From: Faecalispora sporosphaeroides DSM 1294 | Lineage (GTDB): Bacteria; Bacillota; Clostridia; Oscillospirales; Acutalibacteraceae | Assembly (NCBI GenBank): GCA_000383295.1 | Contig: KB911067.1 | Coordinates: 186,001 to 250,000 of the forward strand | Direction: 5' to 3' | DNA length: 64,000 nt | In this document: positions 8,638-17,600 of the stretch, in pieces | Numbering within the stretch: position 1 is the stretch's first letter | How the letters are laid out: every line of letters begins with the position of its first letter | Translations under genes and position numbers: made by a program | Notes under the pieces: generated by a model | Told to the model about the DNA's origin: nothing | The model's database searches: none | The model's input: only the letters and a program-made list of their open reading frames with translations

Positions 8638-10401
8638 ATGATGCTGGATAAGGAAGTCATCAAACATACCCGCAACGGCATTCAAAAGCAAAATCTTACG
8701 ACCGGTGCCACAAAAATGCTTACACAGAGTGACTTTGCAAAGGAAATTCATTACCAGCGCCCCGGTACGACTGAATACACCCACACAAAAACGCCGGTGC
8801 CGACTGATAAACGAGTTCATCCAGCATATCAGCGCCCCAGCAAACCACAATCTTTCAAATCGACAGCTGTCTCTCCCTCTGCATTACGCGCCGGTGACAA
8901 AACAAAAGCTTCTGCCGCCGCAGCTCCACCCGTCACTGCTTTACCGCGCACCGGCGGACAGATAAAAGGCACCGCAATTATCCGCTATCCACAATCATCC
9001 ATATCCACGCAAATTGCACTTCAGCAAGCACCTTATATTTCTATTCCCTACCTGCAACGCTTTCAGAATGCCAATGGCCGAAAATCCATTCAAAGATTTG
9101 GACGCTATGTTGTCAGGGATACCGCCAGAGAATTAAAAGAGAGTGACAGTATCGGCCTGCAGGCAGTCGGTGAGTATACGCAGGATGTGCAGAGCGCAGT
9201 TCAAGCCTACCGGGATATTCACCGATTTTATAAGAGTAGATCCTATCGCGTCAAATCCAAGACAGCAGTTTCAAATGAAATCCAGATAACAGCTGCAAGA
9301 AATTCAGCTGTATTAAGGGCTGCCCGGGTAAAGGCCAGAAGTATTCTTCCGCAGGTTCAAAGCTCTTCTGTCCATAGCAATATTATTAAGGTTATATTGC
9401 AGGGCGTGAAAGAAGTTTTAGTCGGCCCTGGTACAAAGTTGTTTCTAATTGGAGGTTTACTGGTAATATTGTCAGTTATGCTTCTGAATCAAGCTGTCGG
9501 TGCCTTTGTCAACTCTTTTGTCGGTTCTACCATTGATCACCCAGAGCTGACTGAATACGTAGCACAGCTGGATCAGGATTTTCAGCAGGAAATAAACGAT
9601 GAGAAAGAAAAGTACAGCGATAAGCCAAATACGACTGTCAAAATTGAATGGAATGGATTTGTGGACACGGATGCAAACGTACTGGCGATCCTGGCCACAA
9701 AAGACTGGACTGTTCTTGATTTGACTGAGGAAAATAAAGCAGCACTGAAAAAATATCATTCCATACTTAATACCTATACCGTCGAGAAGAAAAGTAATAC
9801 GGAGCAGAAGGTAACTGAAGACGCAAAGGTTAAGGAGGAAAGTTCACGCGAAATAACGATTCGTGTACACATTTATACAGCAGAAGAAATCATTGATTCT
9901 TTGGGCTTTACTGAAACGGAAAAGAATCATATGCTCGAAATGCTTGATGTATTAACGCAGATTTCCGATCCATCTTCGCCAACTACCGGTATTATTGTTA
10001 CGGATGGCGATGGTTTATTCATCTGGCCGACTCCAGGGGTAATAACAATCACCAGCCCATTTGGAGAACGCTGGGGTAAGATGCACAAAGGCATCGACAT
10101 CTCCGGTTATGAAGCATACGGTAAGGCAATTGTTGCTACCGCTGACGGTGTTGTTACCCAGGCCGTTCACAGCGGCTGGGGCGGCGGGTATGGCTTATGT
10201 GTCTATATTGACCACGGCAACGGTTACTCATCACGGTATGGCCATTGCAGTAAAATTCTGGTCAACAAGGGAGATCGTGTCCAAAAAGGACAAATCATTG
10301 CTTACATTGGTTCTAGTGGAGATTCTACTGGCCCTCATCTTCATTTCGAGATTCGAAAGAATGGTGTTCCGATAAATCCACAACAGTTTTTTAAAAAGTA
10401 G
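8638..10401 (+). CDS. CD1108-type mobile element protein with M23 peptidase domain
   Basis: This 587-residue protein opens the cell wall for the transfer channel. The N-terminal 260 residues are basic and cytoplasmic in character, one membrane helix lies at about 266-290 (LFLIGGLLVILSVML), then comes an extracellular region and a C-terminal LytM/M23 endopeptidase domain from about residue 469. Zinc ligands are visible in HKGID and in PHLHFE. It is the last gene of the secretion block. The ribosome site is weak, so translation may be coupled to VirB4, whose stop is three bases upstream. Confidence 0.9.
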   Translation: MMLDKEVIKHTRNGIQKQNLTTGATKMLTQSDFAKEIHYQRPGTTEYTHTKTPVPTDKRVHPAYQRPSKPQSFKSTAVSPSALRAGDKTKASAAAAPPVTALPRTGGQIKGTAIIRYPQSSISTQIALQQAPYISIPYLQRFQNANGRKSIQRFGRYVVRDTARELKESDSIGLQAVGEYTQDVQSAVQAYRDIHRFYKSRSYRVKSKTAVSNEIQITAARNSAVLRAARVKARSILPQVQSSSVHSNIIKVILQGVKEVLVGPGTKLFLIGGLLVILSVMLLNQAVGAFVNSFVGSTIDHPELTEYVAQLDQDFQQEINDEKEKYSDKPNTTVKIEWNGFVDTDANVLAILATKDWTVLDLTEENKAALKKYHSILNTYTVEKKSNTEQKVTEDAKVKEESSREITIRVHIYTAEEIIDSLGFTETEKNHMLEMLDVLTQISDPSSPTTGIIVTDGDGLFIWPTPGVITITSPFGERWGKMHKGIDISGYEAYGKAIVATADGVVTQAVHSGWGGGYGLCVYIDHGNGYSSRYGHCSKILVNKGDRVQKGQIIAYIGSSGDSTGPHLHFEIRKNGVPINPQQFFKK

Positions 10402-10431
10402 GCAGGTAGGGTATAATCCTTTCCTGCCTAC
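10398..10431 (+). terminator. hairpin after the M23 peptidase gene
   Basis: GTAGGCAGG (10398-10406) pairs with CCTGCCTAC (10423-10431) across the end of the peptidase gene. The tail is A/T-rich but not a clear U-run, so it may be a weak terminator or an mRNA end-protecting stem. Confidence 0.4.
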
Positions 10432-10451
10432 AATAATTTCAGGAGGTTAAT

Positions 10452-10700
10452 ATGAGCGAACGAATTGAAAAGTTGAAACAATCGATTCAAAACGATCGGG
10501 ATCGGCTGCAAAAGTTGCAACAGCATCTTAAAGAGAAAGAAGATAAGTTGCAGGAATTAGAACAATCTGAACTGCTCTGCAACTTAAACAGCATTGTTGT
10601 TGAAGGATTTGACGCCACTGAAATCATTCAGGCAATCAAAAACAAAGATACTGAGCGCCTGTATGCTTTAATCAATCATCAAAAGGAGGAAGAAAAATGA
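10452..10700 (+). CDS. DUF4315-like coiled-coil protein
   Basis: The product is 82 residues; the first 45 are a heptad-like coiled coil (ERIEKLKQSIQNDRDRLQKL). Small coiled-coil proteins of the DUF4315 family stand at this place, after the CD1108-type peptidase, in many Clostridia ICEs; the role is unknown. AGGAGG precedes the ATG by five bases. The stop overlaps the start of the next gene (ATGA), a sign of coupling. Confidence 0.7.
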   Translation: MSERIEKLKQSIQNDRDRLQKLQQHLKEKEDKLQELEQSELLCNLNSIVVEGFDATEIIQAIKNKDTERLYALINHQKEEEK

Positions 10701-12136
10701 ATGTTTTAGAGGCACTGTCAAAATCAGGTTATGAAGTTAATAGCATTGGAAGTGATGTCTTCCCTGCCGCGCTGGTATTCGAAGGAAATCCATGCGGGTT
10801 TATCCTACCGGATCTCTCCGTAAGCCTGATTCCAGAGCATGAAGCAAAACGCCCTGCTCTGGATCAGGTAATCTTGCACGCTGTCAACATTCAGGGATTG
10901 GAAGAAATCGGCGGCGAAGCAAAGCTCTCCCAATATGAAAATACCGTTCTGACCGTAGTCTATGATTTCTACGACAATCGAGAGATCTATCACATCAGCG
11001 CTCTGGAAGAGGATGGTCAGCTGGTATTAATGGAAACCTGCTACGAAAAGGTTGAGGCTACGCAAAAATTCGCAGCCCGTTCCGGCCTTGTCGGCAATAT
11101 GCCCACTTCCGCATATCAGAAGACTCGAATTCAGCGCTTTATGGACATTATTCGGAAACGCGGATATTCCTCAATCGCTGCCAGTCAAAAAGACTCTTTC
11201 CGCGCGTATGACATAACCGATACGGACGGAAAGATCGTAGGATACATTGGAAAAAATGATTTTGTCACCATCACAAGCGATGACCGGAGACATAACAATG
11301 ATTTGCGCAGCGCTTACCAGCAGACCAGTAACCAAACACCTGCATTTCCTGCTTTTTTTGATAAATTGAAAGAGCTGTTAAAGGAAATTGGCCTGGCACT
11401 GAAAGTTTCCTTCACTCCCTCCGGTCGGCACTACGCGATCCAGGACCAGCACGTTCAGGTTGCCACTGTGAATGAAAAACAAGAAGTCACCTATACTCAG
11501 CAGGCCACGGAATCCCATAAGCGTAAGATCAATGCAGCCGTTATGCAGGCTCAGGAAGAGTATACGAGCGATACCAGTAGAGATCAGGAGCAGCACCAAG
11601 AAGTTCATTATCTTTCTCCTTTGGTTGATGAGAGCAAAGAAATCGGAAGCGCTTCCGATTTTGTAGAGAACAGAGAGGAAAGGAACGACCGTAAGATCGA
11701 GCCTGAATTAACTGTTTCTGAAATAAAAGAATTGGCCACGGCAGTTCTTTCAGATAAGGCCCTAAGTTCTCAGCTCAACAAAGATCTGCTGGGAAAAATC
11801 GCTTCGCTCTCTCAAAAACAGAATTCAATCGTAACAGATACATTCTCTCCTACCCCAAATCAGGAACTCTTAATACAGGATTTCACCGAATACATTGATC
11901 TGCTGCAAACACTGGATGGTTTTAACCCGGAAGAAAAAGAAAATCTACAACAGGAGATCATTGCAAAATTCGGCACCGACTCTCTGGATGAATTTATGGC
12001 CAACATGAAATCAGGAAAATACGACGGGTCGGAAACCATCGAGAGTAGATTGGAACAATCGCAGAAGCAAGCAGCTGTGCAGAACTCCGGCAGGGACAAG
12101 CAGCAGCGTGAACAGGGAAAGGAAATGGTGGAATAA
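10697..12136 (+). CDS. ICE accessory protein of unknown function, 479 aa
   Basis: I do not recognise this 479-residue soluble protein. Its N-terminal 60 residues, with the motif NPCGFILPDLSVSLI, are clearly related to the N-terminus of the next gene (LPVGFILPDFSVRLV), so the two are partial paralogues. The middle is mixed alpha/beta and the C-terminus is glutamine/glutamate-rich and likely helical. It lies in the ICE accessory region between the DUF4315-like gene and a nucleotidase, with start and stop contiguous with its neighbours. A 22-bp perfect palindrome lies inside at 11640-11661. Confidence 0.7.
   Translation: MNVLEALSKSGYEVNSIGSDVFPAALVFEGNPCGFILPDLSVSLIPEHEAKRPALDQVILHAVNIQGLEEIGGEAKLSQYENTVLTVVYDFYDNREIYHISALEEDGQLVLMETCYEKVEATQKFAARSGLVGNMPTSAYQKTRIQRFMDIIRKRGYSSIAASQKDSFRAYDITDTDGKIVGYIGKNDFVTITSDDRRHNNDLRSAYQQTSNQTPAFPAFFDKLKELLKEIGLALKVSFTPSGRHYAIQDQHVQVATVNEKQEVTYTQQATESHKRKINAAVMQAQEEYTSDTSRDQEQHQEVHYLSPLVDESKEIGSASDFVENREERNDRKIEPELTVSEIKELATAVLSDKALSSQLNKDLLGKIASLSQKQNSIVTDTFSPTPNQELLIQDFTEYIDLLQTLDGFNPEEKENLQQEIIAKFGTDSLDEFMANMKSGKYDGSETIESRLEQSQKQAAVQNSGRDKQQREQGKEMVE
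11640..11661. repeat. CGGAAG-NN-CTTCCG palindrome, copy 2 (in accessory gene)
   Basis: A perfect 22-bp palindrome with core CGGAAGCGCTTCCG inside the 479-residue accessory gene. Its outer arms (AAAT/ATTT) differ from those of the intergenic copies. Confidence 0.6.
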
Positions 12137-12652
12137 ATGGAAAAGTTGGTTTCTTATCTGGAAACATTAGGCTACACCGTGGAAGAGCAAGGTAAAATCC
12201 AGAGATTCCTAATTGTCTTTTACCAGGGACTTCCCGTAGGATTCATTCTCCCAGATTTCTCTGTTCGTCTGGTAACTGATGCGGATGGAGTGCAAAAAGA
12301 ATCTCTCGGAAAAATCGTTGCTTTCTTTCAGGAGCATAACAACCTGCCCTCCGTTGGCTCTGGTGAATTCATGATTCTTAATTATCGCGGCAGCCAGCTC
12401 ACCGTGTTTTTTAATCCGAAACATCAAAGGATGCAATATGCCTCCTATACTGTTTCTCCCGAAACTGGTGAAATTCAAAGAAATCTCTATATGAACTACG
12501 ATACTGCTATTCACCATTTTGTTGAACAAACCCATATGATTAATTTGCATGAGCTTCATTCACTTCCTCAGAAAACCCTAGGTGAACGATTTAGCGAATG
12601 GCTGCTGCAATACCTGTTGAAAAAATCCCAAGAGAAACTGGAACAGAAGTAA
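12137..12652 (+). CDS. ICE accessory protein, paralogue of the preceding N-terminus
   Basis: This 171-residue protein of unknown function starts at the base after the previous stop. Its N-terminus (GYTVEEQGKIQRF, then LPVGFILPDFSVRLV) aligns with the first part of the 479-residue neighbour, pointing to an old tandem duplication. There is no signal peptide or membrane helix. The stop codon lies in the loop of a strong terminator hairpin, so this gene ends the transcription unit. Confidence 0.65.
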   Translation: MEKLVSYLETLGYTVEEQGKIQRFLIVFYQGLPVGFILPDFSVRLVTDADGVQKESLGKIVAFFQEHNNLPSVGSGEFMILNYRGSQLTVFFNPKHQRMQYASYTVSPETGEIQRNLYMNYDTAIHHFVEQTHMINLHELHSLPQKTLGERFSEWLLQYLLKKSQEKLEQK

Positions 12653-12675
12653 TCTGTTCCAGTTTCTTCTTTTCT
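12633..12675 (+). terminator. intrinsic terminator at the end of the accessory operon
   Basis: A perfect 15-bp stem (AGAAACTGGAACAGA at 12633-12647 with TCTGTTCCAGTTTCT at 12653-12667), loop of five bases, then TCTTTTCT. The stop codon of the 171-residue gene is in the loop. Confidence 0.8.
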
Positions 12676-12694
12676 GAAAGGATGTGTTCATTAT

Positions 12695-13348
12695 ATGGCT
12701 ACCAAAAAACAGCGACTTTATGTAGACATGGATGGAACCCTAGCAGTATTCTCTCCCATTCTCGAAATGGAAACTCTATATGAAAAAGGATACTTCTTAA
12801 ATCTCTCTCCGCAAACCAACGTCGTTGAAGCTATCCGGGTAATCATTCGTGATTACCCGGATATAGAAGTGAATATCCTTTCGGCTTATCTCACTGATAG
12901 CCACTACGCATTACAAGAAAAAAACGCCTGGCTTGATCAGTATTTGCCCGAAATCGATCAGGCCCACCGGACTTTTTTGCCATGTGGAAGCGATAAAAAG
13001 GATTACATCGAGGGAGGTGTAAGGCCAAATGATTTTCTTCTGGACGACTACACTAAGAATCTTACCGACTGGCAGCCACCGGCAAAAGGGATCAAACTAC
13101 TAAACGATATCAATCACACCCGGGGAACCTGGGCATTTGACCGCCTTAGATTTGACAAATCCCCCACCGTTCTTGCAGAAAACATAGTTGATATTATGCG
13201 CCATGGAATAGAGATTTGTGATGATGCCCCAAAAAGAAGGTCTGTCCAGGTAGAGCATAGCTCAGCCTCATTACAGAATCGGTACAGCGAGGCTCTTCAA
13301 AATTCGTCACCATCCAGAACATCACCCACCCGAGATAAGGAGCGATAA
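12695..13348 (+). CDS. NT5C-type 5'(3')-deoxyribonucleotidase-like HAD protein
   Basis: The product is 217 residues and starts with a HAD-fold active site DMDGTLAVF (motif I, DxDGT), with LLDDYTKNL as the late acidic motif. This matches the NT5C family, which removes phosphate from deoxynucleotides; ICEs of this type often carry one, perhaps to tune nucleotide pools or counter nucleotide-based defence, which is inference. The last 50 residues are polar and probably disordered. AAAGGATG precedes the start. It begins a new unit after the terminator. Confidence 0.8.
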   Translation: MATKKQRLYVDMDGTLAVFSPILEMETLYEKGYFLNLSPQTNVVEAIRVIIRDYPDIEVNILSAYLTDSHYALQEKNAWLDQYLPEIDQAHRTFLPCGSDKKDYIEGGVRPNDFLLDDYTKNLTDWQPPAKGIKLLNDINHTRGTWAFDRLRFDKSPTVLAENIVDIMRHGIEICDDAPKRRSVQVEHSSASLQNRYSEALQNSSPSRTSPTRDKER

Positions 13349-13364
13349 GAAAGGAAGTGAAAAC

Positions 13365-14615
13365 ATGTCAGTTAGCAGAAGCGGAGAATTGTATTATACG
13401 GATGAAGAAAAAGAAGCTGCTTTAAATAACAACAATGCGTTGCAATACGCCTTATCCAGAGGTTACCACTTGGTACGTACCGGCAATGAGTTCCACCTAA
13501 AAGAGCATGACAGCATGGTTTTTAAGGCTGATGGCCGCTGGTACTGGAATTCTCAATCACTCAAAGGAAGAGCACTGGATTTTATTCAGCACTATGAGAA
13601 CAGGGAGTACAAAGAGGCCATCTGCATTCTCGCTGGTACGATCAATCAATCTGCTCCAATAGGACCTGTAAAACACGTTGAGTTTCCCGTTGAAGAAAAG
13701 AAAGAGATGATCCTACCCGAAAGAGCAGAAAAATACAATTCTCTTTTTTTCTACTTGTGCAAATTTAGAGGATTGGATGAGTTGCTTGTAAAACGAATGG
13801 TTGCAGAGCGTAAAGTGTACCAAGCAATTACGTACAACAAAATCAAAATTGCCGGTTACGACAAAGACGGCCACGCCCAGTATAAAGTAAAAGAAAAGTT
13901 CAAAGATGAGCTTCAAAACATCCCAGCGGAAACGACATCTCTCAGCATCGACGGCAAGCCAGGCTCCCCTATCTTTCAAGAAAAATGCCTGACATCGGAC
14001 TCCATTCAACAATTGATAAAGGAGAAAAAGATTTTCAAATTCAACGTCGTGTGCATGGTAGGATATGGAGAAAATGGAAAGGCAAAATACGCTTCGATTC
14101 GATCTATGAATACTAAGGAGGGTTCGAAGTCTCTAAAAGTGGATGTTGAAGGCTCCGATAAAAGCTACCCATTTCTTATTGAGGGATCTCCGGATTCAAA
14201 TACCGTTTGCGTCCTTGAAAGTCCAATTGAGGGGATGAGCTACTGGAGCGTGTGCCAGGAAACAAAAAGTGATCGCCAGGATTGCTACATGCTTGGCCTT
14301 GGCGGGGCTTCCGTATTACAGGCTCTTGATCGATTTCTTAAAGATCACCCACAAATAGATACAATAGTCAGCGGCTTAAATAATGATGATGAACAGTCTG
14401 GTCATAGAATAAATGCTGGTCTGAACGGTACAAATCGCATTATTGAAAAATACAGTAAGCAGTACACGATTATCGTTCATAAGCCACATTTAAACGACTG
14501 GAACAACGTACTGACAAATTACCGGCAGCACCTGCAGAAAAAAATGACATTACGCCAACCTGAAAAACAGATAGTTAATAATCGTAGCATAAAAGCACCT
14601 GCAATCGCACTATAA
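13365..14615 (+). CDS. DUF3991/Toprim-domain protein, primase-like
   Basis: This 416-residue protein has an N-terminal region, a DUF3991-like part around residues 120-190 (LFFYLCKFRGLDELLVKRM), and a Toprim-like domain from about residue 280 (VCVLESPIEGMSYWSV, then SGLNNDDEQSG). Such proteins are linked to plasmid or ICE DNA processing as primase-like factors, but no N-terminal zinc finger with four cysteines is visible. It lies 16 bases after the nucleotidase gene and 19 before the giant helicase gene, so the three are probably co-transcribed. Confidence 0.82.
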   Translation: MSVSRSGELYYTDEEKEAALNNNNALQYALSRGYHLVRTGNEFHLKEHDSMVFKADGRWYWNSQSLKGRALDFIQHYENREYKEAICILAGTINQSAPIGPVKHVEFPVEEKKEMILPERAEKYNSLFFYLCKFRGLDELLVKRMVAERKVYQAITYNKIKIAGYDKDGHAQYKVKEKFKDELQNIPAETTSLSIDGKPGSPIFQEKCLTSDSIQQLIKEKKIFKFNVVCMVGYGENGKAKYASIRSMNTKEGSKSLKVDVEGSDKSYPFLIEGSPDSNTVCVLESPIEGMSYWSVCQETKSDRQDCYMLGLGGASVLQALDRFLKDHPQIDTIVSGLNNDDEQSGHRINAGLNGTNRIIEKYSKQYTIIVHKPHLNDWNNVLTNYRQHLQKKMTLRQPEKQIVNNRSIKAPAIAL

Positions 14616-14634
14616 ATTTCATCAGGAGAAGAAT

Positions 14635-17600
14635 ATGCAAAGCAAAATACAATCTTATTTCCAATTATCCGAACAAACTCTTCAAAACGTCTGCTCAAGC
14701 AAACGTAACTGGACAAGCTTTCTTTCAACTATCGCACAGCTATACAAATACTCTTTCGATGAGCAACTGTTGATCTATGCCCAAAGGCCAGAGGCAACAG
14801 CCTGCGCGGATTTCAAGCTATGGAACGAAACCATGCACCGTTACATCCGGCGCGGTGCAAAGGGAATCGCACTAATTGACGCCTCTGGAGATAAACCCAA
14901 AATTCGGTATGTCTTTGACATTTCGGATACTATTAGCAGACACCATTCTCATCCTTTTCTGCTTTGGGGCTATCGCTCGGAACATGAGGAAATGGTCAGA
15001 GATTCTCTTATCCACGAATTTAAAATACCTGATAAAATCAATTTTACTGAATTCATAGAAAAAGTTGCAGGGCAAGTGGTGGAAGAATATTGGCAGGAAT
15101 ACCGGACGGATCTTCTCCAAATCATTGACGATAATGTCGAGGAAGGATATAATAGAGATCAATATAAGTCAAGCTTTCGAAATATAGCTGCTGCAAGCGT
15201 TTCTTATGTGATTTTATCTCGTTGCAGCTTAAATCCAGTTGACTATTTTGAAGGCAACGAAAACTGGAGTATTTTTGATTCTATTACGCCAGAGATTTCG
15301 ACCGCACTTGGCACGGTATTAAGTAACGCCAGCGAAAAAATTCTTAGACAAATTGAAACTACAATTAAAGTATATGATCGCAATCTTATCTCTGAAAGGA
15401 GCGCTACACATGGAGAGCAATCTGAAATACAACCGGAACGGGGACTATCTGATTCCCAACTTGGCAATCACAGAGCCAGCAGAGAGCCTTGGCAAATACG
15501 GGAGAATGCGAAAGAATTACCTGAAAGAGCATCGTCCGGTGTTGTACAACAGTCTACTTCTGAGCGAGAAACTGTATCCGCACCTCTTGGAGATCGATCA
15601 AACAGCGACGGCGCGAATGGAACGTATGATGCCCGAACTGATGAAGTCAGAGGGCGTGACAGAGAGTATGAAAGCATCCAATCCGATGCGTTGGGTCGGA
15701 CTGATGAACAACTTGAAGGCGCAAGCCGAGGAAACGATCCTGACGGAGCTTATTCACAGCTAAGTTTCTTCCCTACAGTACAAGAACAAATTCAAAGAAT
15801 TGACGAAGCGGAGAGCAACCAGCTCTCCGCTTTTTCTATGTCTATTTACCCCTCTTCTCAGCACCACAACATTAGCCAAGCTGACATTGACTCTGTCCTC
15901 CAGGAATGGAACGGCGACATTAAGAGTAAGCATGCTGTTGTTCGTTATATGCAGGTACATCCCCACAACAAGGATGCCACTGCATTCTTACGCGCAGAGT
16001 TTGGCGATAACCTACCGGCTTTTCCGGTAACCATGGGCAATTCGATAACAGATCTATCCTGGGCAAAAGTAAAGCGACGCATAGCACAGTTAATTCAAGA
16101 CGATCGTTTCTATACACAGGAAGAATATGATAATTACGATAGTATTGATCCGGTGGCTATTCGCGAGCGTCTGGCACAGTCCGGCATCGTAGACGGTAGG
16201 ATCGTCGACGAAGAAAAGCTAAACCTTGATCCTTTTATTCGACAGGTAACCTCCGATGTGGAGCGAATTTCTCAGCAAAAACATGCTGAATTCCCCGATT
16301 TAAGCGGTCAGACGATCATTCGTAACGGAGATACAATTACCATCGGTGACACAGAAAGCGCCCATGAGATAGAAGTTACTATCCCAGATAAAGAATGGAA
16401 ACTAATCGAGCAGAGTATCCCTAATTCGTCCTCAACCTGCAATCATCTGGTCCCAAATCAACAGACGACTGATCAGGTAGTAGGCCGCGATCTTATTGAG
16501 AAAAGTATTCCTCGAGATGATCGCGACGATGCTTTGATAACATCGGAGCAGGCCCCACTCAAAAACTTTAGAATCACTGACGATCATTTAGGCAATGGTG
16601 GTGCAAAGACCAAATATCGAAACAATCTCGCAGCTATTCGGACTCTTCGAGCTATTGAAGCTGAAGGCCGCGCAGCAACGTCAGAGGAACAGGAGATTCT
16701 CTCCCGTTATGTCGGCTGGGGCGGCATCCCGCAAGCCTTTGATAGTAATAACCCTAATTGGACAAAAGAGTTCATTGAACTTCACAATATACTTCATCGT
16801 GAAGAATATGAATCAGCAAGAGCTTCCACTCTAAATGCACACTATACCAGCCCCACCGTTATCAAGGCCATCTATGAAGCAGTAGGAAATATGGGCTTTG
16901 AAACCGGCAACATTCTGGAGCCAGCCTGCGGCGTAGGCAATTTTTTCGGCCTGCTTCCGGAAGAAATGGCAGCCTCTAATCTATACGGCGTTGAACTTGA
17001 CAGTATCACAGGGCGAATTGCAAACCAGCTATACCCGGATGCGAATATTACTATTGCTGGTTTTGAAACCACTGATCGACGTGACTTTTTCGATCTCGCA
17101 GTGGGCAACGTACCGTTCGGCAACTATAAAGTGATTGACCGGGCATATGATAAACTTGGGTTTCCCATTCATGACTATTTCTTTGCAAAGACACTTGATC
17201 AGGTACGCCCTGGTGGCTTGATCGTTTTCATTACCAGTCATTATACGATGGACAAGAAATCCCCTGAGGTGCGGCGCTACATCGCTCAGCGTGCTGAACT
17301 GCTAGGTGCTATACGGCTCCCAAGCAGTGCATTTAAGGCCAACGCTGGTACGGAAGTCTCTACAGACATTCTTTTCCTGCAGAAGCGCAATCGTCCTCTC
17401 GATATTGACACAGACTGGATTCATTTGGGACTGACTCAGGATAACATCCCCGTTAACAGCTACTTTGCTGATCACCCTGAGATGGTATTGGGAACCATTA
17501 AATGGGATAACAAAATGTACGGCGACAAAAAGGAAACGACCTGCGAACCAATCCCAGACTCAAATTTAACGGAACAGCTTCATGTTGCCGTTTCTTATAT

